NCBI RefSeq assembly: GCF_000340215.1
Contig: NW_006921539.1
Coordinates: forward strand, 2,180,507 to 2,244,506
Length of the DNA stretch: 64,000 nt
Direction: 5' to 3'
Source of the DNA: Pseudocercospora fijiensis CIRAD86
Taxonomy: Eukaryota; Ascomycota; Dothideomycetes; Mycosphaerellales; Mycosphaerellaceae
Shown piece by piece: positions 1-11,289 of the stretch; positions within the stretch are counted from its first letter, which is position 1, and each line of letters starts with the position of its first letter. The notes under the pieces are model-generated. The model saw only the letters and a list, made by a program, of their open reading frames with translations, was not told where the DNA came from and searched no databases. Position numbers and translations under genes: made by a program.

Positions 1-1584
1 ATTAAATAACCTTATAAATAGGGATAGTTAATCGTTTATAGATAAGCTGTTACGGGCTTAGCAGAGGGACGCCTTTACTATTAAACGTATTAATAGGCTT
101 GTAAGTAGGCGAACGACTCGATCTAGTAAGAGTAATAGTTAGTCGATCGACGACAAAGGTTACTTAAGGTTTAAGGGCAGATACTATATCCCCGCTAAAC
201 AATCGATTAGATAAGAGCTTTTAAAAAGGCACTATAATAGTAAGCTCGCTAGTTACTATAGTATAGAGAGGTCGTACGAGCTCCTATCGCGCATATACTA
301 CTAGCTAAATAGTAAACGGTATATAAAAGAATACGTACAGACCTGTACAGTATGCTAGCGTATTAAAGCACTAAAGCACCTGCTATTTAGCGAGTTGTCT
401 TTACTTCCTATTCCTAGGAAGCTATTCGTAGAGCTTACGATAGATTTTATTATAGGCCTTCCTCCTACTAAGCGTAGGGGCAGCAAGGATATATATAATG
501 CTATCCTTGTTATAGTAGATCGATTTACTAAAGGTGCTCGATATATCCCGGCGCGGAAGAATTGGACTGCTATTAATATAGTAGAAGCGCTATAGAATAA
601 TATCTTCTATACCTATTAGGGAACCCCTAAGGGGATAGTATCTAATCGTAGATCGACACTAACATCGCACTATTAGAGCGAAATATGCCTATAGCTAAGA
701 CTGAAGCATCGGCTATTAATAGCCTTCTATCTACAGACTAACGGTTAAATAGAGAGACAGAATGCTACCCTATAGTAGTACCTACGTTACTACGTAGTTA
801 TATTAACGAGAACCCTAACGACTAGGTTAACCTCCTATAACTAGCTGAATTCGTATATAATAATAGTGTCTACTTATTAACTAAGGTGTTACTATACATA
901 GCTATAATAGGCTAGAACGCTACTATGCTATAAGACCTACTATCGCTCGAGGCCGAGCGTAAGGAAAGGGAAGCGCGTCAAGTACTAGAGATACTAGCGG
1001 CGATAGAACGTGTCTAGAAGATACAAGAAATCTATACTAAGATAGCTAAGAAGCTAACAAAGGCTTAAGAGTATTAAAAGGCCTACTACGATAAGCGCTA
1101 TATACCGATAACCTTTAAACAAGGCGACATAGTTATACTTAGTACGAAGAACCTCCGCATCCGCAAACACCTATTACCTAATAGCAAAACAAGGCCTAAG
1201 CTCGCACTAAGATATATTAGCCTATTCCGCATTCGAGAAGTTAAGGGCTCCTCCGTATAGGCCTATTAGTTGTAGCTTCTACCTTATTACACTATCTATA
1301 ACACCTTCTACGTATCCCTCCTTAAGCCGTACTACCTACGCGAAGGGGATAAAGCACCTGCTAAATCCGAGGATATACTAGCCGATAGTGAAGAGCTGTA
1401 GTCTATAGAGCGTATACTAAAGCATCGGACTAGGAAGGGCAAGAAGGAGTACCTACTAAGATAGTAGGGCTATTTACTAGAATAGGACTTATAGGAAGCT
1501 AAAGACTCCTTTAAGGACATAACCGAGTTGTTAGATAAGTATTAGACTAGCGTAAAGAACAAGAAGAAGGCTAAAAGCTTATAA
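1..1584 (+). pseudogene. A1 pol remnant: integrase plus C-terminal chromodomain
   Basis: Integrase joins retrotransposon cDNA to host DNA, and the chromodomain usually guides it to methylated histone H3. In order I see: an HHCC zinc region (about 200-360) with several His and Cys changed to Tyr; the catalytic-core start FVELTIDFIIGLPP (about 425-465) with its Asp; the second Asp site read as SNRRS (about 640), an Asp-to-Asn change of the TG-to-TA type; and TNG*IERQNATL (about 735-770), which keeps the catalytic Glu. A chromodomain beginning SIERILKHRTRKGKKEYLLR follows (about 1397-1575), then a TAA at 1582. The only uninterrupted piece is 395-595. An extra 8 bp near 785-795, absent from A2 and A4, shifts the frame between the core and the C-terminus. 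Dead pseudogene. Confidence 0.88.
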
Positions 1585-2741
1585 TGTTACTATTAAGGCC
1601 TAGGATTAATGCTACCCCCGGGGTGCTATTAGCTAACTAATTAGAGACAAGCGATTGTTAGTAACAAAGGACAATAAAACTATACTACTATAGAATCTGC
1701 CTCTTTACTAGCGCACCCTATAAGACCCTTCTCTTAGCGCCCCCTCTTATTCCTTTATTCTAGTAAGGCCTCGAGGCCTAAGCGGTCGGCAAGGACGGCG
1801 CGGCCGGCGCGGCTATATTAGTAACGGTATTGCGGAGTGTGTTACTGTTTAGAGAAGGAAAGATACGGCTATGTTAGTAACGGTATTGCTAAGTTGTTAT
1901 TAGTTAAAGAAGGAAATTAGAAGCAAGGTAAAGTTAGCGCTAAGACGGCTAGCTAAGCGCCGCTATTATTAATATTACTTACTATTATTACTACGTCTAT
2001 AGACACAACCTTAGCTATACCGCGAGCCTAAGGCACTAAGGGGGTTAATTAAAACTTTGATTAAAACTTTAAGCCGCCTAAAAGATTAAGCGACTAATAG
2101 ACTAACTAAGGGCAAAAAACTATAGAGCTAAGCTAGCTAGGGTCGATCTTGCGGACAATAGGTTACTCCTCGATCTTTCCGACCCTTTAAGCGAGGCGAA
2201 CCTTAACTATTGCACTTATAATAGCCTTTACCTATAGAAACTAGACGAACTGTGTTTTTTGAAAAGATAAGATAAGATTAATAATTAAAGGCTACTAAAC
2301 CTAACTAATTAGGGCTAGTAAAACCACGAACAATAATAGCCCTCGTAATAATAAGAATAATCCCTCGGAGCGGACATTTCTAGGTCTGTTAGAGTAGACG
2401 TAAAGAACTCGTACGATATTACTTAGAACGGAGGCAGTGCTATAATACCTCGTACGCCTACCTATTATAGTAGGGAAGACGCGCTCGTATTATAATTAGT
2501 CGATAGTCCTTAATTCTTATAGATATATATTACTTTATAGTTTATTATATATAGGGATAGCGCAGTTAGAGTTAGACATTATGTTAGAAGGTAAGGTTTA
2601 ACAATAGTTATATAATTAGGTAGTTAAGTGTTTAATTTAGCGCGGCTAAGCAGCTTATTAGACTTGCTAAGTTAGTAGCAATAGAGGTCGAGGTTAGAAT
2701 ATAGATAGGCTACGAGGGCGCGGCCTTAGAAGGGAAGCGTA
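1585..2741. other. A1 3' noncoding region
   Basis: About 1.16 kb between the pol stop and the 3' LTR, with no reading frame I can recognise. It is colinear with the same region of A2-A6. It holds the CCCCGGGG palindrome, a GC-rich tandem (GCCGCGCCG, reverse strand, near 1793-1812), two copies of a unit containing TTAGTAACGGTATTG (near 1816 and 1875), and a purine-rich tract AGAAGGGAAGCG next to the LTR that fits a polypurine tract. Confidence 0.7.
1607..1631. repeat. CCCCGGGG-centred palindrome, A1 copy
   Basis: A 25 bp inverted repeat, TAATGCTACCCC then GGGGTGCTATTA, 22 bp after the A1 pol stop. It is followed by CTAACTAATTAGAG. It is one of 11 related palindromes in the window. Function unknown. 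Confidence 0.85.
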
Positions 2742-2940
2742 TATTAGGACTAAAGAGGTTATACGTAATTGGCATGTAACCGGGCTCGAGTGAAGCTAGG
2801 GTCTTAGTGCCTTAGGCAGGGCTTGGCACTTAGCAATAGGCCTAACTTGCCTACCTTCCTCCCTCTCCTCCTAGTTCCTTATCGAATACTACCTATACCT
2901 ACTACTACCCTATCTACCTGCTAATATAACCCTTCTTACA
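2742..2940 (+). repeat. A1 3' LTR (199 bp)
   Basis: Starts TATTAGGAC (TG changed to TA) and ends CTTCTTACA. It aligns over its full length with both LTRs of A2, A3 and A4. The segment ATCGAATACTA, which matches the family's primer site, lies near 2881-2892. Confidence 0.9.
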
Positions 2941-4419
2941 CTTTATTAATTCGGATTAGAAACTCTAGGAACTTATAATCGGATTCCCTAAAATTCTAGG
3001 TTCCTATACTAGTAAGGATATAGCGAAGCTTATCTATACGGTAATAGATAGGGTTAGCGTAACAACGAAACTAATCTTAATTACTACGGACAACGCTAGT
3101 AATAATCGAATATTATATAAGGCGTTATATATACAATTCACTCGTATATGTCTTTAAAATTACTAATCGTATTAATAGGGTCGAGTATATAGAGGAGATT
3201 ACAAGGTCTATAATCTAGCTTAATCTTCCGAATGTTAAGCTCGCTACGATTCCAGATACGCACGATAATACGTACGATAATAACGATAAAGAGGAGCCTA
3301 GTAATAGCCCTAGCCCTATTAAATCGGAGCCGACGTCGATGCTAGTTATATCCCTATAGAAGTTTCCCTACTTCGCTTATATAGTTTAAATCGCGATCCG
3401 AGCCCTCTTTAAGACGCTTAAAATTGCACTATTAAACGACGACTAATAGAAGATCCTAGATAAGGATAAAGCAAAGTCGAAAGTCGAGAAACTCGTTATA
3501 GTAATAAGACGGGATAAGGCAGAGAGCCTCGCTCTCGTTTTATATAAGGTATAACTTTTGTCCGTAGCCGGTACCTATAGCTAGCAACCTAGTATAGTTC
3601 TAACTCTTTTTCTCTAGCTTCGTCGTCTAGCAATATATACGAACTCGAGCTTATAGAGATATAACCGATTCAAGGCTATTTAAAAGAACCTAATCGAGCG
3701 CCCTAAAACCGATGCCTAGAATATCGTATAGAATAAGCGATAGCAAAAGCGGCCTCCTTAGCGCCTACTCTATTTTACCTAAGACGTTAAGACTTAGTTC
3801 GATTTAACTTTCTATATAGTTACGAAGGGATATACTTTACGTACCGCTCTCGAGATCTATTAGAGTTCCGAGGGTATTAAGTAGCTCGGGCTTACTCCCG
3901 CCGAATAGCGCTAAGTAGAGTATCTCGTTAGTATTAGCAAGTATTACGCGAAGGTTACTACTACGATTAGAAGAACCCGAGGACCGACGATCTACCTTAT
4001 CTTTACGTACTATAACTAGCTCTTTAACGAGCTCGACGAAACTATAGCTAAGCTAGCTAAGAAGAGCGTTCCTTAGAAAGTAGCTATAATGAAAGCTATA
4101 GACACCTCCTATACTAACTTATATAAATATTATAGTGCTATCTTTTAGTCGTTCGGTGATATCTATAGCGTTGCGTACTTACTTAACCCGGTAGAAAAGG
4201 ATATATACTAGTAGAAGCCGGAATAGAAGGGCGACGAGGAATAGCCTAAGTATTACTAGACTATTCTAGAAAAGATGTTCTACGAGCGTCGGAAAGAAAC
4301 TAGTCTAAATACAGCTCCTATAAAGAAAAAGAAGGTTTAGAAGGCTCCGATATTATACCTATTTCGTAGATAGGAAGTCTAGGTAGAAGAGGAAGCAACT
4401 ACTAAAGTAAATAAAGAAA
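2941..4419 (+). pseudogene. hAT transposase fragment, copy D2
   Basis: Colinear with D1 52753-54228, offset about 49.81 kb, with scattered transitions. hAT transposases move DNA transposons by cut and paste using an RNase H-like fold. The best landmark is ITTDNASNN (Asp codon at 3089), the segment around the second catalytic Asp of hAT enzymes. It is preceded by FPKILGSYTSKDIAKL. Homology to D1 stops abruptly at about 4419, just before the C-terminal dimerisation (hATC) region that D1 retains, so D2 is truncated or interrupted there. The N-terminal half lies beyond A1, outside the window. Many TAG codons occur at Trp and Gln positions. Confidence 0.82.
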
Positions 4420-5069
4420 GGTCTAGTATATAATACTAGGCAATTTCGCGAATAAGTCGTCGGAAAGGAGCTTTACGGAGTAGGAGATTATAGTCCTTCT
4501 AATACTTCCGAATCTTACGAAGGGCTACGGCTAAAGAAGGATTAGTAAAAAAATAGTAAGAATACCGGCTACGCTACCGGCTACGCTACCGGCTACGCTA
4601 CCGGCTACGCTACCGGCTATAAATAGGACTTACTTCCTAGGCGCTATCGACGCTTCGTACGATTATTACTACTAGTAGTAGAAGCGCTAGTCGTCGTCTT
4701 ACGTAGAGCCTTACCCGCCGTCGTCTTATATAGAGCCTTACTTAGAGTCGCGACGCCCTTTCTAGTACTAGAGCTAGCAGTAGTAGTAGCAGCCTTCTTA
4801 CGTTAATATAATATACTCGTTCTACTACTTCCGGTCTTATTATAACCCGTAGAAGTAGTAGGTCCCTTCTTACGAGACGTCGTAACTTAGTTAAGTAGAC
4901 TTAGTATTATAAAAGTCGTCGAATTAATAAAAAAAGTGCGTTACGAAGGTATACGAAGGCGCGCGCGGAGCGAAGGTATTACGGAGGTAGTAGATATAGA
5001 GCGTAGAGGTATAGGTATTAATACGAAGGTTAAATATAGCGAGGGAGGTAGTATCGCGGTATCGCTATG
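4420..5069 (+). other. Unassigned stretch with Tyr/Ser/Gln-rich decayed frame
   Basis: This lies between the break in D2 and the C1 LTR, and I cannot match it to any other part of the window. In one frame from about 4631 to 4990, nearly all stops are TAG. If these were Gln, the frame would read as a Tyr-, Ser- and Gln-rich low-complexity protein, for example SSSYVEPYPPSSYIEPY near 4690-4740. It could be a decayed gag or accessory protein of another element, or a host gene caught by RIP. The target-site duplication expected for C1 (CTATG, 5065-5069) is its last five bases. Confidence 0.4.
4563..4620. repeat. 12 bp tandem repeat TACCGGCTACGC
   Basis: Four full copies and a partial fifth. The core ACCGGCTA recurs in clusters inside hAT copy D1 (50363-50402, 52330-52390), which suggests this stretch may be related to hAT sequence. 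Confidence 0.85.
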
Positions 5070-5256
5070 TATTATAGGTAAGTAACGCGTACGTAGATAC
5101 TAGATATAAGACTTAATAGGTTCGATAAAGAGCTAAGTCTATCTACGTAAATCCGAATAGTTTTATGCGGTACGCTAAGCGCTAAGCAGTAGGTTAGAGT
5201 CGCGTAGGCCGAATACCTAAGGCTAGCGCTTTCTACCTAGGGCGTAGCCCTTTATA
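5070..5256 (-). repeat. C1 3' LTR (187 bp)
   Basis: On the plus strand it reads TATTATAGGTAAG...CCCTTTATA. It has the same length as both C2 LTRs and is nearly identical to them. A purine-rich tract on the minus strand (complement of about 5259-5280) abuts it and fits a polypurine tract. Confidence 0.9.
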
Positions 5257-6815
<1,559 letters not shown>

Positions 6816-8838
6816 CTAGTCTCCTAGAGGTCTATCGTTCTCCTCGATTTGTCTATATTTCGCTTCGAAGTCGTTAAGTGCTAAGGTATCCGCGATATAG
6901 TCTAGGGGTTCCTACGTAGGTTTATAGTATCCGCTCTATTTTACGAGCGCTTCTCGTCCCTAGCCCTACTTCCTTTTCTAGGTATATAGGATTTCTTCGA
7001 CCTACTATTCTTTATACGTCTTAAATAAAATAGGGTCCGGCTATTCGTCGTCGATTACCTACCCTAGTAGGGGGTCCCTACTTATAAGTCTTAGAAGGTC
7101 GGTATAGAATACTAGGTAAATATTACTAGGTATCCCTAAGAGTTATACTAAGATAGGCGATAATACCTCTTCGACCGTATACTTAGCGTATCTCGAGTCG
7201 AGGCTCTTCTTTAGTCTATCGGTTTAGTAATTCCTTAGGTCGAGCTAGACCTTGTCTCCGATACGGTATACTAGCGCTAGCGTCCTAGTCTTATTCGCGC
7301 TTTCCTCTTGTTTCTATACTACTTCCGCTATTTATACTTAGTATAGGTCTAAGATCTTCTTAATCTTGCCTACGAATTCCTCCGCTCGTTTCGCCGCGGT
7401 TAGCCGCCTATCGATAGCTAGGTCCTCTTCTAGCGTAACGGGGGAGGTAGATTCGTAACCGTAGGTCGCGAAGAAAGAGCTTATTCCTAACCCCGCTTAG
7501 TGTCTCCCGTTAAACGTAAGTTCTACTATAGGAAGCTATTAGTTCTAGTCGGACTATATTTAGTTAATATAGTTCCGTAGGTACGCTTAAATGTCTTAGT
7601 TTACGCGCTCCGGACCTCCGTCGGTTTATAGGTAGTAAGCGGAGCTTAACCTCTACTTTACGCTAAGTAGTCGATATATCTCTCTCTAGAAAGTGCTTGT
7701 CTAATTCGTACCTCTATCGCTAGTAATAGTACGAGGCAGTCTATAATACCTAACCTAGTATTTTAGAAACAAAACTACGTATTCCTCCGGTTTTATAGAG
7801 GGAGTACCGATAAGGGCAATCTATTTACTAAGGCGGTTTTTAATTACCTAAAGATATCGATTCCTATCTAACTCTAGTAGGTTAGTTATAAAGTCTATCG
7901 AGATTTCCTAGAAGAAACAGTCGGGTACTAGTAGTAGTTTTAGGAGGCTATATTTATGCTCTCTCTATACTTTATTACATCTATAATAGTTGCAATTCCG
8001 TAGGAATTGTCGTACTTGCTTCGACTATAGCGGCTAGTAGAAGTCGCGACCTAGTATAGAAGCGGTAGAATCCCGGCTAGAGTAACCGTAGAGCGGTAAG
8101 TCGTAAATCGATTAGATAATATTCGTATATAGTATATCCTATTATAGTTCTTCGGTCCCTATATCTTTGTATTTAGCTTCCGTCGTAGCTAGGGCTCCTA
8201 GAACCTAGAGCTTACCGCGGTAGCGTAGGAACCCCTTAGGGTCTATCGTACAATCCCCGATCTAAATTTTCGCTTTAATTTCCGGTTGTAATATCCTATA
8301 TCCCTTACGGACTTTCCGTAATACTATCTAGTATACCGTATCCTTCTTAATAATGCTTTTCTATATATCGTTTATTTCCGGGTCCTAGAATAGGTTAGCG
8401 CTTTCTAGCGGGGGTTACGCGGGTTCCGTCTTATTCGCGAGTAAGAATAACGGGCCCGCTTCGGTTATACGTAGGAAGCTACGGATCGTAGCACTAGAGA
8501 TTTGAACGTTTTCTAGCTAGTTTAGAGAGAGGTCCGGCTCTAGAAATCTCCGGAACCTCGAAAGCTTATTGTCTTAGCCTAACGTATCCTATTCTCTCTT
8601 CGATAAGGTATCCGGTAGGATAGCCTCGATTCCCGGCTAGTAGACTAGGGTAAACTAGTACTTAGCTAGTTCTTCCTACTATCGGATTTGTCTCTCGAAT
8701 AGCTAGCGCTTTACTATAAAGTATTCTAGGTTCTTATAGTCCGTCTAAATCGTAAAGGGGCTATATAATTTTAGCTCGGAGTCCTAAAACTTAATACTAG
8801 ATACGACCGCGAGTATTTCCTTATCGTAGATATTATAG
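6816..8838 (-). pseudogene. C1 pol remnant: RNase H, integrase, chromodomain
   Basis: Reading leftward from 8838: the RNase H end (SPFTI*TDYKNLEYF, about 8690-8770), then the tether ending DTLSRRE; the integrase zinc region; the core with EISIDFITNL (about 7870-7890); the C-terminal domain; and a chromodomain (about 6840-7030). The chromodomain has VEEIL, an Arg/Lys-rich stretch, then K*SGYYKPT*EPLDYI, where the two TAG codons stand for the aromatic-cage Trp residues. The protein broke when A3 inserted in RNase H. Every frame has RIP stops. Confidence 0.85.
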
Positions 8839-9034
8839 TATAAGAGGGGTATATTAGTAGGTAGATAGGGTAGTAGTAGGTATAAGGAGTATTCGATAAG
8901 GATCTAGGAGGAGAGGGAGGAAGGCAGGCTAGTTAGCCTAACGCTAAGCGCTAAGCCCTGTCTAAGGCACTAAGACCCTAGCTTTACTCGGCCTAATTAT
9001 ATACTAATTACGTATAGCCTCTTTAGCCCTAATA
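8839..9034 (-). repeat. A3 3' LTR (196 bp)
   Basis: Plus-strand ends TATAAGAGG and CCCTAATA. It pairs with 48855-49050. Next to it (9035-9050), the complement of TACGCTTCCCTTCT is the probable polypurine tract. Confidence 0.92.
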
Positions 9035-10212
9035 TACGCTTCCCTTCTAAAGGCCGCGCCCTTGTAGCCGTTTTATATTCTAATCTCGACCTCCGCTACT
9101 AACTTAGCGAATCTAATAAGCTGCTTAGCCTGCGCTAAATTAAACACTCGACTATATAATTATATAACTATATTAACCTCACTTTCTAATATAATGTCTA
9201 ACTCTAACTGCGCTATCCTTACATATAATAAAGTAGTATATAACTACGAGAATTGAGGACTATCGACTCATTATAATACGAGCGCGCCTTCCCTACTATA
9301 ATAGGTAGGCGTACGAGGTATTATAGCACTACCTCCGTTCTAAGTAATGTCGTTTCGAGTTCTTTGCGTCTACTCTAAAAGACCTAGAAATGTCCGCTTC
9401 CGAGGGTTGTTCTTATTATTATAAGGGCTATTATTATTCGTAGTTTCGCTAGCCCTAATTAGTTAGATTTAGTAGCCTTTAAGTGTTAATTAATCTTATC
9501 TTTTTAAAAACATAGTTCGTCTAGTTTCTATAAGTAAAGGCTATTATAAGTGTAATAGTTAAGGTTCGCCTCGCTTAAAGGGTTAGAAAGATCGAGGAGT
9601 AACCTATTATTTGCAAGATCGACCCTAGCTAGCTTAGCTCTATATTTTTGCCCTTAGTTAGTCTATTAGTCGCTTAATCTTTTAACTTAGTTAGGGTAGT
9701 ATAGGTAAGATTGTTTTTATAGGTATAGTAGCGATAACAAGTAAGGTTAGTAATAGTAGCGAGCAGGTAATATTAATAATAGCGGCGCTAGTCGTCTTAG
9801 CGCTAACTTTACCTTACTCCTAATTTCCTTCTTTAACTAATACTACACTCTGTAACACCGTTACTAATATAGCCGCGCCGTCCCTCTAGCTATCGCTAGC
9901 TCGTAGCGCGACGCTACCGTTATTATTATTATTATTATCCGCGCGCGCGCTATCCCCGCCGACCGCCTAGGCCTTAGGGCCTCGATAGAATAAAGGAATA
10001 AGAGGGGGACCCGAATACTAAGGGAAGGGCCTTATTACGTTAGCGGAGAGGTAAAATCCTTAAAAGAGTAGGCGATTAGTTAACGCGTTATAGCGCGCTT
10101 ATTAACGCTCGGTACGCGTTTACTATAGTAGTATAGTCTTATTGTCCTAGTTTGCCGGCCTCTAATTAGTTAGCTAATAGCACCCTAGGGATAGTATTAT
10201 TCCTAGGCGACA
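9035..10212. other. A3 3' noncoding region
   Basis: 1.18 kb, colinear with the tails of A1, A2, A4, A5 and A6. No coding potential recognised. It includes short TTA and GC runs near 9920-9950, where other copies have the GCCGCGCCG tandem, and the palindrome at 10175-10199. Confidence 0.7.
10175..10199. repeat. CCCCGGGG-type palindrome, A3 copy
   Basis: TAATAGCACCCTAGGGATAGTATTA. The centre has decayed from CCCCGGGG to CCCTAGGG. It lies 14 bp beyond the pol stop on the minus strand, with CTAATTAGTTAG next to it. Confidence 0.83.
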
Positions 10213-11049
10213 TTATAGGCCCTTAGCTTTCTTCTTGTTCTTTATACTAGTCTAATACTTATCTAACAACTTAGTTATATCTTCGAAAGAGGCTTTAGCT
10301 TCCTACGAGTCCTATTTAGGTAAATAGCCTTACTATCTTAGGAGGTATTCCTTCTTGTCTTGCCTAGTTCGATACTTTAGGATACGTTCTATAGACTATA
10401 GCTCTTTACTATTAGCTAAGACTTCTTCTAACTTAGTAGGCGCTTTATCGCCTTCGCGCTAGTAGTATAGTTTAAGGAGGGAGATATAGAAGGTGTTATA
10501 GATAGTATAATAAGGTAGAAGCTATAACTAGTAGGCCTAGCTATTGCCCTTCGGTTCTTAGATACGGAATAGGCTAATATATCTTAGTGCGAGCTTAGGC
10601 CTTATTTTGCTATTAGGTAATAGGTGTTTGCGGATACGGAGGTTCTTCGTACTAAGTATAACTATATCGCCTTACTTAAAGGTTATCGGTATGTAACGCT
10701 TATCGTAGTAGGTCTTTTAGTACTCTTAGGCCTTTATTAGCTTCTTAGCTATCTTAGTATAGATTTCTCGTATCTTCTAGATACGTTCTATTGCCGCTAG
10801 TATTTCTAGTACTTAACGCGCTTCCCTTTCCTTACGCTCGGCCTCGAGCGATAGTAGGTCTTATAGCATAGTAGCGTTCTAGCCTATTATAGCTATATAA
10901 GGTAAGATCTTAGTTAATAAATGCATACTATTATTATATACGAATTCGGCCGGTTATAGGAGGTCGACCTATCTATTAGGGTCCTTATTAATATAGCTTC
11001 GTAAGTATTGCTATAGCGTAGCATTCTGCCTCTCGGTTTAGCTATCTGT
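10213..11049 (-). pseudogene. A3 pol C-terminus: integrase end and chromodomain
   Basis: The minus-strand stop TAA is at 10213-10215. The chromodomain lies at about 10220-10400 and the integrase C-terminal domain at about 10560-10720 (KNLRIRKHLLPNSKTRPKL type). The catalytic Glu segment near 11020-11049 is the cut point where A2 inserted. The rest of the protein continues at 44186. Many TAG stops. Confidence 0.85.
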
Positions 11050-11054
11050 TTATA

Positions 11055-11251
11055 TATTAGGACTTAAGAGGTTATACGTAATTAGTATATAACTAGGCTC
11101 GAGTGAAGCTAGGGTCTTAATACCTTAGGTAGGGCTTAGCGCTTAGCAATAGGCTAACTCTCCTACCTTCCTCCCTCTCCTCCTAGATCCTTATCGAATA
11201 CTACTTGTACCTACTACTACCCTATCTACCTACTAACATACCCTTCTTATA
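11055..11251 (+). repeat. A2 5' LTR (197 bp)
   Basis: Begins TATTAGGACT and ends CTTCTTATA. ATCGAATACTA at 11193-11203 is exactly complementary to the primer site just after the LTR. If this marks the mRNA start as in Tf1, U3 is about 138 bp and R-U5 about 59 bp. Confidence 0.92.
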
Positions 11252-11262
11252 TAGTATTCGAT
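11252..11262 (+). other. A2 primer-binding site, self-priming type
   Basis: TAGTATTCGAT directly follows the LTR and is the perfect 11 nt reverse complement of 11193-11203 in the LTR. Tf1 of fission yeast and its relatives prime reverse transcription by folding the first 11 nt of their mRNA onto such a site instead of using a tRNA. The same pairing is exact in A3 and A4. Confidence 0.7.
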
Positions 11263-11289
11263 CTACCCTTTAAGGGTAGTAGCTAGATA

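Larger units (their letters stand above)
1..2940 (+). mobile_element. Family A chromovirus copy A1, 3' part only
   Basis: This is the 3' portion of a Ty3/Gypsy LTR retrotransposon whose 5' half lies left of the window. It reads integrase, chromodomain, a palindrome, a 1.2 kb noncoding tail and the 3' LTR. The internal part is colinear with copies A2 (41.1-44.2 kb, same strand) and A3-A6 (opposite strand). The element ends sharply at 2940 with CTTCTTACA, one of the few LTR ends here that keeps its CA. The next base starts hAT transposase sequence that is uninterrupted in D1 at 52753, so A1 inserted into hAT copy D2. Its 5' target-site duplication is outside the window. Confidence 0.9.

Noticed and set aside
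4563..4620. CRISPR-like array
   Set aside because: Pure head-to-tail 12 bp repeats without spacers, in fungal-type sequence.
9941..9952. GC alternation as a Z-DNA or regulatory site
   Set aside because: Very short and not kept in the other copies at this position.
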